From contig CALVBW010000030.1 of assembly GCA_944325945.1 (NCBI GenBank), positions 1 to 64,000 on the forward strand: 64,000 nucleotides of DNA. Direction: 5' to 3'. The DNA is from Candidatus Gastranaerophilales bacterium (GTDB taxonomy: Bacteria > Cyanobacteriota > Vampirovibrionia > Gastranaerophilales > Gastranaerophilaceae). Under the pieces are notes generated by a model. The model ran no database searches, was not told the origin of the DNA, and was given only the letters and a program-made list of their open reading frames with translations. Each line of letters starts with the position of its first letter. The first letter of the stretch is position 1. Below, piece by piece: positions 41,564 through 50,165 of this stretch. Position numbers and translations under genes: made by a program.

Positions 41564-41635
41564 AAGTTCTCCTGTAAAATTATTATTCCATAACAAAACA
41601 AATAATACAACTGATTTTTATAGTAAAATAAAAAT

Positions 41636-41992
41636 ATGACAGAAATGAATTTAAGACATTATGCATATCTGGGTGATGCGGTATGGGAACTTTATATACG
41701 AGAACATACCATATATCAAACCTCAAAAGCCGAACAATTGCATAAAATAACAACCGACAAAGTCAAAGCATCATATCAGACAAAAATGCTTGCAATTCTG
41801 GAAGATGAATTAACCGAAAAGGAACACGAACTTTCAAGACGTGCCCGAAATTTGCCGGTTCCTGTCGCCAGACGTTCAAATCAAACTGAATACCGTCAGG
41901 CAACAGCATTTGAAGCATTAATCGGCTGGTGGTATCTAAATGACAAACCAAAACTGGAATATATTTTCAAAAAATTTGAAGAAATTTTATAA
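41636..41992 (+). CDS. mrnC: Mini-ribonuclease III
   Basis: The 118 residues are an RNase III catalytic domain without the dsRNA-binding part. They include YLGDAVWELYIREH with the catalytic Asp, the RRARN segment, and TAFEALIGWWYL with the second acidic site. Mini-III matures 23S rRNA ends. A TAAAAT -10 lies 6 nt before the ATG, so the mRNA is probably leaderless. Confidence 0.93.
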   Translation: MTEMNLRHYAYLGDAVWELYIREHTIYQTSKAEQLHKITTDKVKASYQTKMLAILEDELTEKEHELSRRARNLPVPVARRSNQTEYRQATAFEALIGWWYLNDKPKLEYIFKKFEEIL

Positions 41993-42114
41993 ATAATACT
42001 TTACAAAAAAAATTCATCATGTAAAATAAAAAATGTGACAAATAAATATCACAAGCAAAAAGTTGTATACATTACCCACAGAACCAAAAAAATACAATTT
42101 TTTGCTTCACCAAT

Positions 42115-42187
42115 GGGGGTTTAGCTCAGCTGGTAGAGCATCTGCTTTGCACGCAGAGGGTCAGGAGTTCGAATCTCCTAACCTCCA
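42115..42187 (+). tRNA. tRNA-Ala (anticodon TGC)
   Basis: A 73-nt cloverleaf with acceptor GGGGGTT/AACCTCC (one G-T pair), D arm GCTC/GAGC, anticodon stem with loop TTTGCAC (TGC), T arm AGGAG/CTCCT with TTCGAAT, and discriminator A. CCA is not encoded. Confidence 0.96.
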
Positions 42188-42191
42188 AAAT

Positions 42192-42221
42192 AAAAAGGAA
42201 GATTTTTTAATCTTCCTTTTT
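42192..42221. terminator. Terminator after tRNA-Ala
   Basis: A perfect 13-bp stem AAAAAGGAAGATT/AATCTTCCTTTTT with a 4-nt T loop; bidirectional with the convergent gene ending at 42234. Confidence 0.9.
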
Positions 42222-42233
42222 ATTTGTATTATA

Positions 42234-43097
42234 CTATTTTAATTTATTATACACATCATCTGTGACAGGTTCCAGCCACTCATTTGAAGTATCAACTCCA
42301 TCAAGTTCAACTGCAAGATGGGAAAACCAGGAATCAGGAGCTGCACCGTGCCAGTGTTTAACATTTGCAGGAATATTTATTACATCACCAGGTTTCATCT
42401 CAACCGGTTCTTTTCCCCACTCCTGATAGTATCCACGACCGCCTACTGCAATTAACATCTGTCCGCCGCCTGATTTTGCTTTATGAATATGCCAGTTATT
42501 TCTGCATTTAGGTTCGAATGTAACATTATGTATTTTGACTTGTTGTGTTGAAACCGGGGCTAAATAACTTTGACCTATAAAATATTTTGCATATGCGTTA
42601 TTTGGCTCTCCAATCGGGAACATTATAGTTTTTGCATAGGCTTCTTTTTCAGTTAAGACAGGTTCATCGTCAGTCCAAACTTCTTTTGCCAAATTAAATA
42701 CAGCCCAGGCTTTTGGCCAGCCTGCATAAAAAGCATTATGAGTAATTATTGCAACAATTTCAGGTTTTGTAACCCCATTCTTTTTTGCTGTTTCAAGATG
42801 ATATTTCAAAGATGAATCAACCACACCCTGCGACATTAATGAAACTACTGTTATGATACTTCTTGTTTTTAAATCAATATCTTGATTATTCCAATTTTCA
42901 CCAAATAAAACATCATCATTAAAATGTGCAAACTCCGGTGCAAAATTCCCGAGTTGAACTCTTCCTGCTGTTTGTGTGATTTTTCTCATATTAGCTCCTT
43001 TATTTAATTCTTTGTTTGTTCTTGCAAAACCAGGGTTTAAAACAAAACCTGTCATCAATGCCGTTACGGTTAGTATCGCTAACAATTTGTTTTTCAT
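42234..43097 (-). CDS. Exported carboxymuconolactone decarboxylase-like/cupin fusion
   Basis: The 287 residues have a signal peptide (about 1-25), an AhpD/CMD-like helical domain at about 50-145 (TRSIITVVSLMSQG, HLETAKKNGVTKPEIVAIITHNAFYAGWPKA), and a C-terminal cupin at about 190-280 (WHIHKAKSGGGQMLIAVGG, PGDVINIPANVKHWHGA) with full metal His/Glu set. The CMD domain lacks the CxxC of AhpD. Such fusions go with oxidative or electrophile stress genes. It lies 13 bp downstream of the flavodoxin-like gene and shares its MerR-type promoter. Confidence 0.88.
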   Translation of the reverse strand: MKNKLLAILTVTALMTGFVLNPGFARTNKELNKGANMRKITQTAGRVQLGNFAPEFAHFNDDVLFGENWNNQDIDLKTRSIITVVSLMSQGVVDSSLKYHLETAKKNGVTKPEIVAIITHNAFYAGWPKAWAVFNLAKEVWTDDEPVLTEKEAYAKTIMFPIGEPNNAYAKYFIGQSYLAPVSTQQVKIHNVTFEPKCRNNWHIHKAKSGGGQMLIAVGGRGYYQEWGKEPVEMKPGDVINIPANVKHWHGAAPDSWFSHLAVELDGVDTSNEWLEPVTDDVYNKLK

Positions 43098-43110
43098 ATT
43101 TCACCTATTC

Positions 43111-43641
43111 TTATATATTTTTACCCAACTCATAAGCTTTTTGAGGGTATTGTGTATGATTAACATCACCCTCCGTCCAAACACCTGATGCAATAACTTT
43201 TCCTGCATCAGACCAACCAAGATAATTCAATAAAGTTTCATAATAATTGATGATTGGCTGTGCTTGTTTTTCAGCTGTATCAGCGTAAGTTAAAATCAAT
43301 ACAGCTTTTTTAGGAACATGAATCTGCCCATTAATCGCATAAAACCTGTCAATTACGGTCTTAATCTGAGCTGAAATTCCAAAATAATACATAGGGGTTG
43401 CATATACAACTACGTCCGCGTCAATAATATTTGCCTTCACAAATTCAAAGTCATCTTTAAAAACACATTGACCGTTCATTCCGCATTTATTGCAGGCAAT
43501 ACACGGGTGAACATTTTTGAAGGCTGAATCAAATCTTACTACAGTATGCCCTGCTTCCTGAGCACCTTTGATAAAATTATCCGCTAAAGTATTTGAATTT
43601 CCGTTTTTTCTCGGGCTTCCGGTGATAACAAGTATTTTCAT
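43111..43641 (-). CDS. Flavodoxin-fold NAD(P)H-dependent oxidoreductase
   Basis: The 176-residue FMN-binding protein starts KILVITGSPRKNGNSNTLADNF, the phosphate-binding loop of the NADPH-dependent FMN reductase family. It has a CIACNKCGMNGQC cluster, common in clostridial iron-sulfur flavoproteins, and YATPMYYFGISAQ. It may carry a [4Fe-4S] cluster at the four Cys, though spacing differs from the classic one. It is the first gene after the MerR-type promoter; AGGAGGC precedes the ATG. Confidence 0.88.
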   Translation of the reverse strand: MKILVITGSPRKNGNSNTLADNFIKGAQEAGHTVVRFDSAFKNVHPCIACNKCGMNGQCVFKDDFEFVKANIIDADVVVYATPMYYFGISAQIKTVIDRFYAINGQIHVPKKAVLILTYADTAEKQAQPIINYYETLLNYLGWSDAGKVIASGVWTEGDVNHTQYPQKAYELGKNI

Positions 43642-43756
43642 ATTTTTGCCTCCTGTTTTATTATTTAAAAATACAACAGAGCCGGCAACTACTCGGCTGC
43701 TGTAATGAATGTATTTTTAATAAATTTTCGTCTATCCATATTTAAATCTTTATTAT

Positions 43757-43787
43757 ATTTTAAAACTTGAGAGCTGCTCTAAGTCAA
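43757..43787 (-). promoter_or_regulatory. MerR-type promoter with 19-bp spacer
   Basis: TTGACT (43787-43782) and TAAAAT (43762-43757) are 19 bp apart, and the spacer holds the dyad TAGAG-CAG-CTCTCAAG. Overlong spacers with a central dyad are the hallmark of MerR-activated promoters (AdhR/NmlR type). It points at the oxidoreductase and CMD-cupin genes. No MerR gene is in reach. The rest of 43642-44027 has a 31-codon frame at 43825 that I do not accept, and the hairpins listed. Confidence 0.65.
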
Positions 43788-43923
43788 GGGGTATGTGAAA
43801 TCTAAATCTTAAATTAAATATAAAATGGCAAAAGAAATTGAAAAAGATTTAGACTTTAAGTTTTCGAAAATAATCAAACCATGTGGAACAAGAAATCATG
43901 CCAAGTGTTTCTTTACATAAGAA

Positions 43924-43947
43924 AAAGACCGGCTAAATCCGGTCTTT
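43924..43947. terminator. Hairpin terminator
   Basis: AAAGACCGG pairs with CCGGTCTTT around CTAAAT. It probably ends the leftward gene that stops at 44028, about 80 nt away; another small hairpin AGTGCC/GGCACT lies between. Confidence 0.75.
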
Positions 43948-44027
43948 CAAATTTTGTGAGTAAATGCGATTAATAAATTGTGTTGGAGTGCCTTTGGCAC
44001 TGAGTAAATGTGATTTATAAGTCTTTA

Positions 44028-44426
44028 CTAAACGCCAAATATATCATTTAAAACGCTAAATTCAGGTGATTTAAAAAGCTGTTCGGCATTCGTAGTTGTT
44101 GTTAATCCATCTAATGCTGTAACAGCACCTCCGACGTGGTTTGCAATACTTGTATATTGAGCTACCGTTGGCATTTTCGGATTTTTAATACCTACCATTG
44201 CAAACATTTCTGATAATTCAGCCCGGTCAGCCTCGGGAATTCTTGAAGCCTGAACAAATCCCGGTTGAACCTGTTCTAATAATTTGTCTCCGAATTCGCC
44301 GATATGTTTGTTATCAGTAATATTTACTTCAACTTTTTCTGTTCCGGAAGTATTTTGTGCTTTTGTGTTGCCTGTAACAAACAAATTCTTGTTTACATTT
44401 CCGTTTCCGCTAATCTCGAATGCCAT
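44028..44426 (-). CDS. Hypothetical protein (132 aa)
   Basis: The product begins MAFEISGNGNVNKNLF, then a Thr/Asn-rich stretch, and from about 45 a helical part with IPEADRAELSEMFAMVGIKNPKM. It is acidic, with no cysteines, signal peptide or membrane span. Its N-terminus resembles that of small proteins in the same genome type such as the 39648 gene (short Asn-rich start), but no family is recognised. AAGGAGAAAT precedes the ATG. The upstream 44427-44709 is AT-rich with TTTACAATTG direct repeats. Confidence 0.65.
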   Translation of the reverse strand: MAFEISGNGNVNKNLFVTGNTKAQNTSGTEKVEVNITDNKHIGEFGDKLLEQVQPGFVQASRIPEADRAELSEMFAMVGIKNPKMPTVAQYTSIANHVGGAVTALDGLTTTTNAEQLFKSPEFSVLNDIFGV

Positions 44427-44709
44427 ATCCGATTTCTCCTTTTTTACTCACATTCTCTTAATAATACTTTTTCCTATTTCAAGATTTTCATCTATACATT
44501 TAAAAAGTATTTTTGTATCTAAAAATTGCGCAATTGTTATATACTATTTACATATCTTTACAATTGTTTACAATTAAAAAATGAAAAAGCCTTGATATAC
44601 AAGGGTTTTCAAAAAATAAAGCTATAACTAGACATATGGGTAATAGATTATTGGGGAATATTTGTTAGTATAAAAATATAAAGAGATATTATTAAGAAAA
44701 GGAGGCCAC

Positions 44710-44955
44710 ATGGAAGAAGATAAACATGAATTAACCGAAAGAGAAGAAGAAGTTTTGTATTACCTTACACAAAGCTTGACCAACAAAGAAATTGCATCAA
44801 TACTTGATATAACACATCATACGGTAAAAGCACATATAAGTGCTATATTAAGAAAACTAAGATGTAAAAACAGAACGGAATCAGCATTATATGCTATGCA
44901 GCATGATTTGTTTGAAACGTTACTTAGGTATCGTCCAGACTCAAAACAGCCATAA
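44710..44955 (+). CDS. LuxR/NarL-type helix-turn-helix regulator, single domain
   Basis: The 81 residues are the NarL-type DNA-binding domain alone: [44 protein letters not shown] with the usual recognition helix. There is no receiver or autoinducer domain (GerE-like). AAAGGAGGCC precedes the ATG. Its 3' end overlaps the lepA end by 32 bp in convergent arrangement. It may respond through dimer partners; target unknown. Confidence 0.93.
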   Translation: MEEDKHELTEREEEVLYYLTQSLTNKEIASILDITHHTVKAHISAILRKLRCKNRTESALYAMQHDLFETLLRYRPDSKQP

Positions 44956-46726
44956 ATGCTTCTTGCGGAACCTCAACCCGCCCGATAGATTTCATGCGTT
45001 TTTTACCTTTTTTCTGTTTTTCAAGCAATTTACGTTTACGTGAAATATCACCGCCGTAGCATTTATCAAGAACATTTTTGCGCATAGCTTTAATATTTGT
45101 TCTGGCAATAACGCGGCCGCCTATTGCAGCTTGAACAGGTACTTCAAATAATTGGCGCGGAATAATTTCTTTTAATTTAGCTGTTAATTTTTGACCTATA
45201 TAAAAAGCATTGTCTTCATGACAAATAACGGAAAGTGCGTCAACAACTTCGCCTGCAAGCATTATATCAAGTTTTACGAGTTTTGAACGTTTATAATCTT
45301 TAAATTCGTAATCCATGCTTGCATAACCTTTTGAGCGAGATTTCAACTGGTCGTAAAAATCAGTGATAACTTCGCTCAACGGGATTTCATATTCAAGGCT
45401 TGCCCTGACTTTATCAAGATATGACATATTAACAAAAATTCCGCGCTTAGATTGAGCAAGCTCCATTAAGGTTCCGACATAGTCATTCGGCGTAATTATC
45501 TGAACTTTTACATAAGGTTCTTCGATATAATCTCTATACTGCGGCGCCGGAAGATTCGCGGGGTTGTCGATTTCAACCATTTCTCCGTTTGTTTTGTAAA
45601 CATGATAAACAACTGATGGTGCGGTTGTTACAAGTGAAAGGTTGTATTCGCGTTCAAGCCTTTCTTGTGCGATTTCCATATGCAGCATACCTAAAAAACC
45701 GCATCTGAATCCGAATCCCAGTGCGCTGGAGGTTTCCGGTTCAAAAGTTATACTGCTGTCATTGAGTTTTAATTTTTCAAGCGCTTCTTTCAAATTCTGA
45801 TAATCATCGTTATCAACCGGATACATACCGGAAAATACCATAGGCAGTGCTTCTTTGTACCCTGGTAAAGGTTCTTTTGCCGGTTTTTCAACGCTTGTGA
45901 TTGTATCACCGACAAATCGGGTTAATTCTTTTATGGAACCTGCAAAATATCCTACATCCCCGCATACAAGTTCATTTACCTGCACCCGTGTCGGTGTCAG
46001 GTAGCCGAGTTCTACTATTTCGTATTCTTTGCCTGACGCCATAAATTTGACTTTTTCATTAAGTTTCATTTTGCCGTCAATAATTTTGAAAAAGCAAAGG
46101 GTCCCGAGATACTGATCATACGCGCTGTCAAAAACAAGCGCTCTTAACGGTTTATCTGATGTGTCAACAGGCGGCGGAATAAAATCAACAACCGCTTCCA
46201 GAACATCTTCAATTCCGATTCCGGCTTTTGCGCTTACAGGAATTGCCATTGAGGCATCAATTCCCAAGACTTCTTCAATTTCTTGTTTTACATGTTCCAC
46301 ATCTGCTGACGGCAAATCAATTTTGTTTATAACAGGGATAATTTCCAGATTTTGTTCAATTGCAAGGTACACATTTGCCAGCGTTTGCGCTTCAACACCT
46401 TGAGTCGCATCAACAATTAAAAGTGCACCTTCACATGCCGCAAGTGATCTTGAAACTTCATAGGAAAAATCCACATGACCCGGGGTGTCAATCAAGTTCA
46501 AGATATAATCTTTACCGCTTTTGGATTTGTAATTCATTCGAGCGGCATTCAGCTTAATTGTAATACCGCGTTCGCGTTCAATATCCATAGAATCCAAAAG
46601 CTGATCCTGCATGTCGCGCTCTGCAACCGTGCCGGTATATTCCAGCAATCTATCCGCCAATGTTGACTTGCCGTGGTCTATATGCGCAATTATACAAAAA
46701 TTTCTTACGTTTTCCCTGTACTTCAT
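44924..46726 (-). CDS. lepA: Elongation factor 4 (LepA)
   Basis: This 600-residue ribosomal GTPase has the full EF4 layout. The G domain has [21 protein letters not shown] and NKIDLPSAD. Domains 2 and 3 follow, and the LepA-specific C-terminal domain has [24 protein letters not shown] and [20 protein letters not shown]. It is complete. TATAAT on its strand ends 7 nt before the ATG, so the mRNA is probably leaderless. Confidence 0.98.
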   Translation of the reverse strand: MKYRENVRNFCIIAHIDHGKSTLADRLLEYTGTVAERDMQDQLLDSMDIERERGITIKLNAARMNYKSKSGKDYILNLIDTPGHVDFSYEVSRSLAACEGALLIVDATQGVEAQTLANVYLAIEQNLEIIPVINKIDLPSADVEHVKQEIEEVLGIDASMAIPVSAKAGIGIEDVLEAVVDFIPPPVDTSDKPLRALVFDSAYDQYLGTLCFFKIIDGKMKLNEKVKFMASGKEYEIVELGYLTPTRVQVNELVCGDVGYFAGSIKELTRFVGDTITSVEKPAKEPLPGYKEALPMVFSGMYPVDNDDYQNLKEALEKLKLNDSSITFEPETSSALGFGFRCGFLGMLHMEIAQERLEREYNLSLVTTAPSVVYHVYKTNGEMVEIDNPANLPAPQYRDYIEEPYVKVQIITPNDYVGTLMELAQSKRGIFVNMSYLDKVRASLEYEIPLSEVITDFYDQLKSRSKGYASMDYEFKDYKRSKLVKLDIMLAGEVVDALSVICHEDNAFYIGQKLTAKLKEIIPRQLFEVPVQAAIGGRVIARTNIKAMRKNVLDKCYGGDISRKRKLLEKQKKGKKRMKSIGRVEVPQEAFMAVLSLDDT

Positions 46727-46733
46727 ATTTTCA

Positions 46734-46739
46734 ATTATA
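46734..46739 (-). promoter_or_regulatory. -10 box of lepA, predicted leaderless
   Basis: TATAAT followed by 7 nt and the start codon; no ribosome binding site. Confidence 0.5.
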
Positions 46740-46763
46740 TAGGAAAAACAAAGAACTTCAATA

Positions 46764-46964
46764 TTATTGCTTTATTTCTATGCTGAATTCGTCAATGTCT
46801 TCGTAAATCTGTGTGGTTTTTTCAACAATCATATTGATAAGTGTCAGTGCATAATAAGGTTTTTCATCTTTTTGCATACAATTTTCCAATACATCTGCCG
46901 CACAGCTTTGCAGCTCATTGATTTCTCCGATTTTTAACAGCCATTCTTCAATTTTATTCTTCAT
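46764..46964 (-). CDS. Small helical protein of unknown function
   Basis: The 66-residue acidic protein ([20 protein letters not shown]) is predicted all-helical with two cysteines. The ATG is preceded by GAGGAATTATT. It resembles the 4405 product in size and helix layout, though similarity is too low to call homology by eye. It lies upstream of lepA but lepA appears to have its own promoter. Confidence 0.6.
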   Translation of the reverse strand: MKNKIEEWLLKIGEINELQSCAADVLENCMQKDEKPYYALTLINMIVEKTTQIYEDIDEFSIEIKQ

Positions 46965-47125
46965 AATAATTCCTCTTTTTTATTTTAACCTGTTTTTTCT
47001 TTTTTGTCAAGTGGGCTGAATAAAGAATAATCTATTAGTCTATATCATAGTAAATATAATAGTATATAAATTTTATAAAACAATTTATTATTAAGTTAAT
47101 GTAATAGTAAATATATGAGTTAATT

Positions 47126-47293
47126 ATGGATGTAAAATTTTTTCGTTCGGGTTCAGGATGGGCAGTGTTTGTGAATTCAACAATATTAAAATTGCTAAAG
47201 ATTAATCCTGAAGTTGATATGGCAGAGTATACCATAGAAGGTGACAAACTTATTATCACGAAAAGTCCGAACAGAAGAACGGATAAAAAATAA
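47126..47293 (+). CDS. Small AbrB/MazE-like domain protein (55 aa)
   Basis: ATG 47126 to TAA 47293. The sequence MDVKFFRSGSGWAVFVNSTIL, then INPEVDMAEYTIEGDKLIITK, follows the swapped-hairpin pattern of SpoVT-AbrB/MazE proteins (xGNSxxVRIPxxxL followed by a VxxxVEDGxLxI-like strand). The tail is basic. No toxin gene follows, so a transition regulator or orphan antitoxin is possible. Confidence 0.55.
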   Translation: MDVKFFRSGSGWAVFVNSTILKLLKINPEVDMAEYTIEGDKLIITKSPNRRTDKK

Positions 47294-47356
47294 ATTTGTT
47301 TATAACATTTGTTAAAACCTGCATTGTAAAAGTTTATTTTATGCTAGTATAAAACT

Positions 47357-48076
47357 ATGTTAGAGTTATTTGTATCCGGAGCGGAAAAAAACAGCGGCAA
47401 AACATTTATCACGGCAGGACTTGCTGCGACTATGCAGAGTCTCGGATACTCTACATGTGTTTACAAACCGGTTCAGACGGGCGCAATTGAAAAAAGCGGG
47501 TTTATTCAGGCGCCGGATCTGGCTTTTGTTAAATTTATCGACCCTTATATAAAAACTTATTTTTCATACCTTTTGAAAAGCAACGCAATACCTTTAATTG
47601 CAGCGGAACTTGAACATACATATATTAATAAAGACGTAATTTTTCAGGATTTTGCAAGTATAAAGCGTGAATTTGAATGCACGCTAATTGACGGGACAAT
47701 GGGGCTTGCTACACCTCTGGCAGATAAATTTTTGGAACAGGATCTGGTAAAAATGCTTGAGGTGCCTGTGCTTTTGGTAGTTTCTCCGAGTGAAAATTCC
47801 GTGAATAACACACTTGCAAATATTAATCAGGCTGTTGCATCAGGTGTGAAAATCCGCGGTGTTATTATAAACGACTGCCCGGAAGTTATTCATGACCTGA
47901 ATATAAAATCAATGCCAAAATTAATTGAAAAATATACGGATACAAAGATTTTGGGTGTTATGCCCCATATTGAAAATTTGAAAAAAATTAACCCGAATGA
48001 TTTGATATCAAATGTTTTGACGGGAATTGACATTGAAAGCGTTTTTGATGTCAAAATTGCAAAACTTGAGCTATAA
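47357..48076 (+). CDS. bioD: Dethiobiotin synthetase
   Basis: The 239-residue P-loop enzyme closes the ureido ring in biotin synthesis. VSGAEKNSGKTFITAGL is the P-loop and YKPVQTGA the substrate segment. LIDGTMGLATPL replaces the usual EGAGG loop in a slightly altered form, and VLLVVSPSENSVNNT and GVIINDCP follow. No other bio genes are in the window. A TATAAA lies just before the ATG, with no ribosome binding site. The altered EGAGG loop keeps a related P-loop amidoligase possible. Confidence 0.85.
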   Translation: MLELFVSGAEKNSGKTFITAGLAATMQSLGYSTCVYKPVQTGAIEKSGFIQAPDLAFVKFIDPYIKTYFSYLLKSNAIPLIAAELEHTYINKDVIFQDFASIKREFECTLIDGTMGLATPLADKFLEQDLVKMLEVPVLLVVSPSENSVNNTLANINQAVASGVKIRGVIINDCPEVIHDLNIKSMPKLIEKYTDTKILGVMPHIENLKKINPNDLISNVLTGIDIESVFDVKIAKLEL

Positions 48077-48580
48077 AATTTCTTCTCCGAATTCAACGGA
48101 CGGGTTGTGTTCTTTTAAGATTTTGTCAATTTCATCACGTGCTTCAAGTTTTGACGAAAGTTCTTTTTTTTCAAGATTATATTTTTTGCAGAGTTTTTCG
48201 TAATAATATAACTGTTTTTTTGTCGGGGATTCTTTTGACATTTTGACCTGACGCAAAAATTCGCGTTTTTTCTTTTCAAATTCTTTTTGTGCCTGAATTA
48301 AAGGCTCCTGTGATTTTTTATAATCATAATATTTTCTGCATTCTTTTAAATATTTTTCCGTATCTTTTAAAAACTGTTCATCGTCAAGCAGATTTTCTAA
48401 AAATTCAAAGCGGGAGTTGTTGATCTCAAGATAATATTTTTCATCCTCAATAAATTTTTGCATAATTTCATCAACAGATAATTCAGGTGATTTTTTCACT
48501 AATGCACGCAAAAAATTACACAGGGCAGCTTTTTGTGTTTTTGAAAAATCAAGATATATCTGCTTTTTAATCTCGTACAT
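48071..48580 (-). CDS. Coiled-coil hypothetical protein (169 aa)
   Basis: The highly charged, helical protein has a long coiled coil at about 75-120 (Lys/Glu-rich). Its C-terminal block SPTKKQLYYYEKLCKKYNLEKKEL has the look of the small TEKQ..YI..L motif seen in plasmid and phage-associated proteins. No signal peptide. A direct-repeat site (48596-48615) lies 16 bp upstream of its start. Function unknown. Confidence 0.65.
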   Translation of the reverse strand: MYEIKKQIYLDFSKTQKAALCNFLRALVKKSPELSVDEIMQKFIEDEKYYLEINNSRFEFLENLLDDEQFLKDTEKYLKECRKYYDYKKSQEPLIQAQKEFEKKKREFLRQVKMSKESPTKKQLYYYEKLCKKYNLEKKELSSKLEARDEIDKILKEHNPSVEFGEEIL

Positions 48581-48595
48581 ACAACTACCTTAAAA

Positions 48596-48615
48596 AAGTA
48601 TAACGAAGTATAACT
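48596..48615. repeat. GTATAAC-type site, copy 1
   Basis: AAGTATAACGAAGTATAAC contains two GTATAAC half-sites 10 bp apart. A near-identical copy in inverse orientation lies at 48873-48892. Each sits just before a leftward gene. Confidence 0.55.
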
Positions 48616-48683
48616 TTCAGAATTTCGCAAACCGGCGGATCATTCTGCCCCCGTGCGGTCCTCATAAAACCGTGCGCATATTC

Positions 48684-48866
48684 CTAACGCGTGAACAAAT
48701 CTTTGACCGAAAATTTGTGTGTTAATTCAGACTTGCCAAATTTCAACAACTTTCTAACAATAGGATTTGTCTGGCGAGACAAACGAATTTGTTCAGAAAC
48801 TTCATTACCTCTCGTCTCTTGAGAATTTGATATTACTTTTAAGTTTTGCTCGTTTCTCTCATCCAT
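48684..48866 (-). CDS. Small polar protein (60 aa)
   Basis: The product (MDERNEQNLKVISNSQETRG) is polar with a basic helical C-terminus (RKLLKFGKSELTHKF). It has no recognised domain. Its start lies directly beside the second GTATAAC-type site, shared with the gene at 48580. Between the two genes, 48630-48680 is a GC-rich patch unlike its surroundings. Confidence 0.45.
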   Translation of the reverse strand: MDERNEQNLKVISNSQETRGNEVSEQIRLSRQTNPIVRKLLKFGKSELTHKFSVKDLFTR

Positions 48867-48872
48867 AACGTA

Positions 48873-48892
48873 ATTATACCTCGTTATACTTT
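48873..48892. repeat. GTATAAC-type site, copy 2 (inverted)
   Basis: On the minus strand AAGTATAACGAGGTATAA, one mismatch from copy 1 over 18 bp. It abuts the start of the 60-residue gene. The following 48893-49069 is plain AT-rich DNA. Confidence 0.55.
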
Positions 48893-49069
48893 ATTAAAGA
48901 AATTTGTTAAGATAAAATTGCTTTAAAAGTATATAAACTTTATATATTGTTACAATTGTAATTAATAATACATATTATATTATTATTAATAAATTGACAT
49001 CTGCATAAGCAAACTTAATTTTTTGCCCAAGTGCAAAAAATCTCCGAATTACCAGCTTAAAATTATTAT

Positions 49070-49291
49070 ATGCAGGATAATAGCAGAGAATTTCTTATAA
49101 TGCTTGGCAATAGAATAAAGACCTTGAGAACATCAAGGAAATTAACGCTTGAAGCTTTTTGTTATTTAAACGGTCTGGAGCCGTCAACGATTATGAGAAT
49201 TGAAAAAGCGCAGACTACGGCTAAAATTACAACGTTGCTGAAAATTGCTCAAGGTTTTGATTTGACGCTTTTGGAGTTATTGGATTTTTAG
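49070..49291 (+). CDS. XRE-family helix-turn-helix regulator
   Basis: The 73-residue single-domain protein has MLGNRIKTLRTSRKLTLEAFCYLNGLEPSTIMRIE and a stabilising helix with TLLKIAQGFDLTLLELL. The initiating ATG is directly preceded by a TATTAT-like box without a ribosome binding site. It may recognise the nearby GTATAAC-type sites, but that is speculation. Alternative start at the internal MLGNR. Confidence 0.88.
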   Translation: MQDNSREFLIMLGNRIKTLRTSRKLTLEAFCYLNGLEPSTIMRIEKAQTTAKITTLLKIAQGFDLTLLELLDF

Positions 49292-49331
49292 TAATATTCA
49301 AAATAACTTATTTTAGTGTTATAAATATATT

Positions 49332-50165
49332 ATGACTATTCAGGAGATTGTAAAAATTTTGACCGATGCCGGAATTGACCCTAACGAGGCGAATGTTGAG
49401 GTTAAACTGCTTATTGAGCATTTTGCGGGGTTTGGCGTAAAAGATATTCTTATGGGTAAAAAGCTTGACCCTCAAAAGCTTGAACTTGTTAAAGAAAAAG
49501 CTGAACTGCGTGCCCGAACACGCCAGCCTGTTCAGCATATCATAGGATTTGCGGATTTTATGGGGGAAAAGTTTATTGTTAATAAAAATGTTTTAATCCC
49601 CCGTGATGAAACGGAAATTCTTGTCAGAAAAGCGGTTGAAATCATTAATGAAAATAATTTTAAAATGGCGCTTGATGTCGGAACAGGCACTGGTTGTATT
49701 GCATGTATGATTGCAAAACTTACCGGTTGTCAGGTAATCGGGCTTGATATATCCAATGAAGCTCTGAATACTGCGCTTGATAACGCATCAAGGTTGAATT
49801 TATTTAACAAAGCGATTTTTAGAAAGTCTGATATTTTTTCTAATGTAAAACCGGATGAAAGTTTTGATATAATTGTTTCCAACCCGCCGTATATTCCGCC
49901 TTACGAAAAAAATAATATCCAGCCGGAGGTTAAATTTGACCCTGAAATGGCTTTATTTACTAAAGATGAAAAAGGGCTGGAATTTTATGAAAAAATTACA
50001 AAAAATGCGCCTGAAATTTTGAATAAGGGCGGATATCTTTTGTTTGAACTCGGCATAGGACAGGCTGAAGATGTCCGAAAAATTATGGAATCTGCAGGAT
50101 TTAGCCAGATAGAAATTATTAAAGACCTTGCTGATATTGACCGTGTAATTTTGGGCAAAATTTAA
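49332..50165 (+). CDS. prmC: Release factor glutamine methyltransferase
   Basis: This 277-residue SAM enzyme methylates the GGQ glutamine of RF1/RF2. The N-terminal helical domain is followed by QHIIGFADFMGEKF, LIPRDETEILV, the SAM loop DVGTGTGCIA and the catalytic NPPYIP. It is complete. The 3' end overlaps the convergent kinase gene by 4 bp. Confidence 0.96.
   Translation: MTIQEIVKILTDAGIDPNEANVEVKLLIEHFAGFGVKDILMGKKLDPQKLELVKEKAELRARTRQPVQHIIGFADFMGEKFIVNKNVLIPRDETEILVRKAVEIINENNFKMALDVGTGTGCIACMIAKLTGCQVIGLDISNEALNTALDNASRLNLFNKAIFRKSDIFSNVKPDESFDIIVSNPPYIPPYEKNNIQPEVKFDPEMALFTKDEKGLEFYEKITKNAPEILNKGGYLLFELGIGQAEDVRKIMESAGFSQIEIIKDLADIDRVILGKI

Noticed and set aside
43825-43920. 31-codon frame before the 43924 hairpin
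   Set aside because: No ribosome binding site; the only -10 box touches the ATG, so the ATG would not be in the transcript. The hairpin is better explained as the terminator of the gene ending at 44028.
47035-47259. 74-codon minus-strand frame
   Set aside because: It is antisense to the AbrB-like gene at 47126-47293, is low-complexity (Ile/Tyr/Asn runs) and lacks a ribosome binding site.
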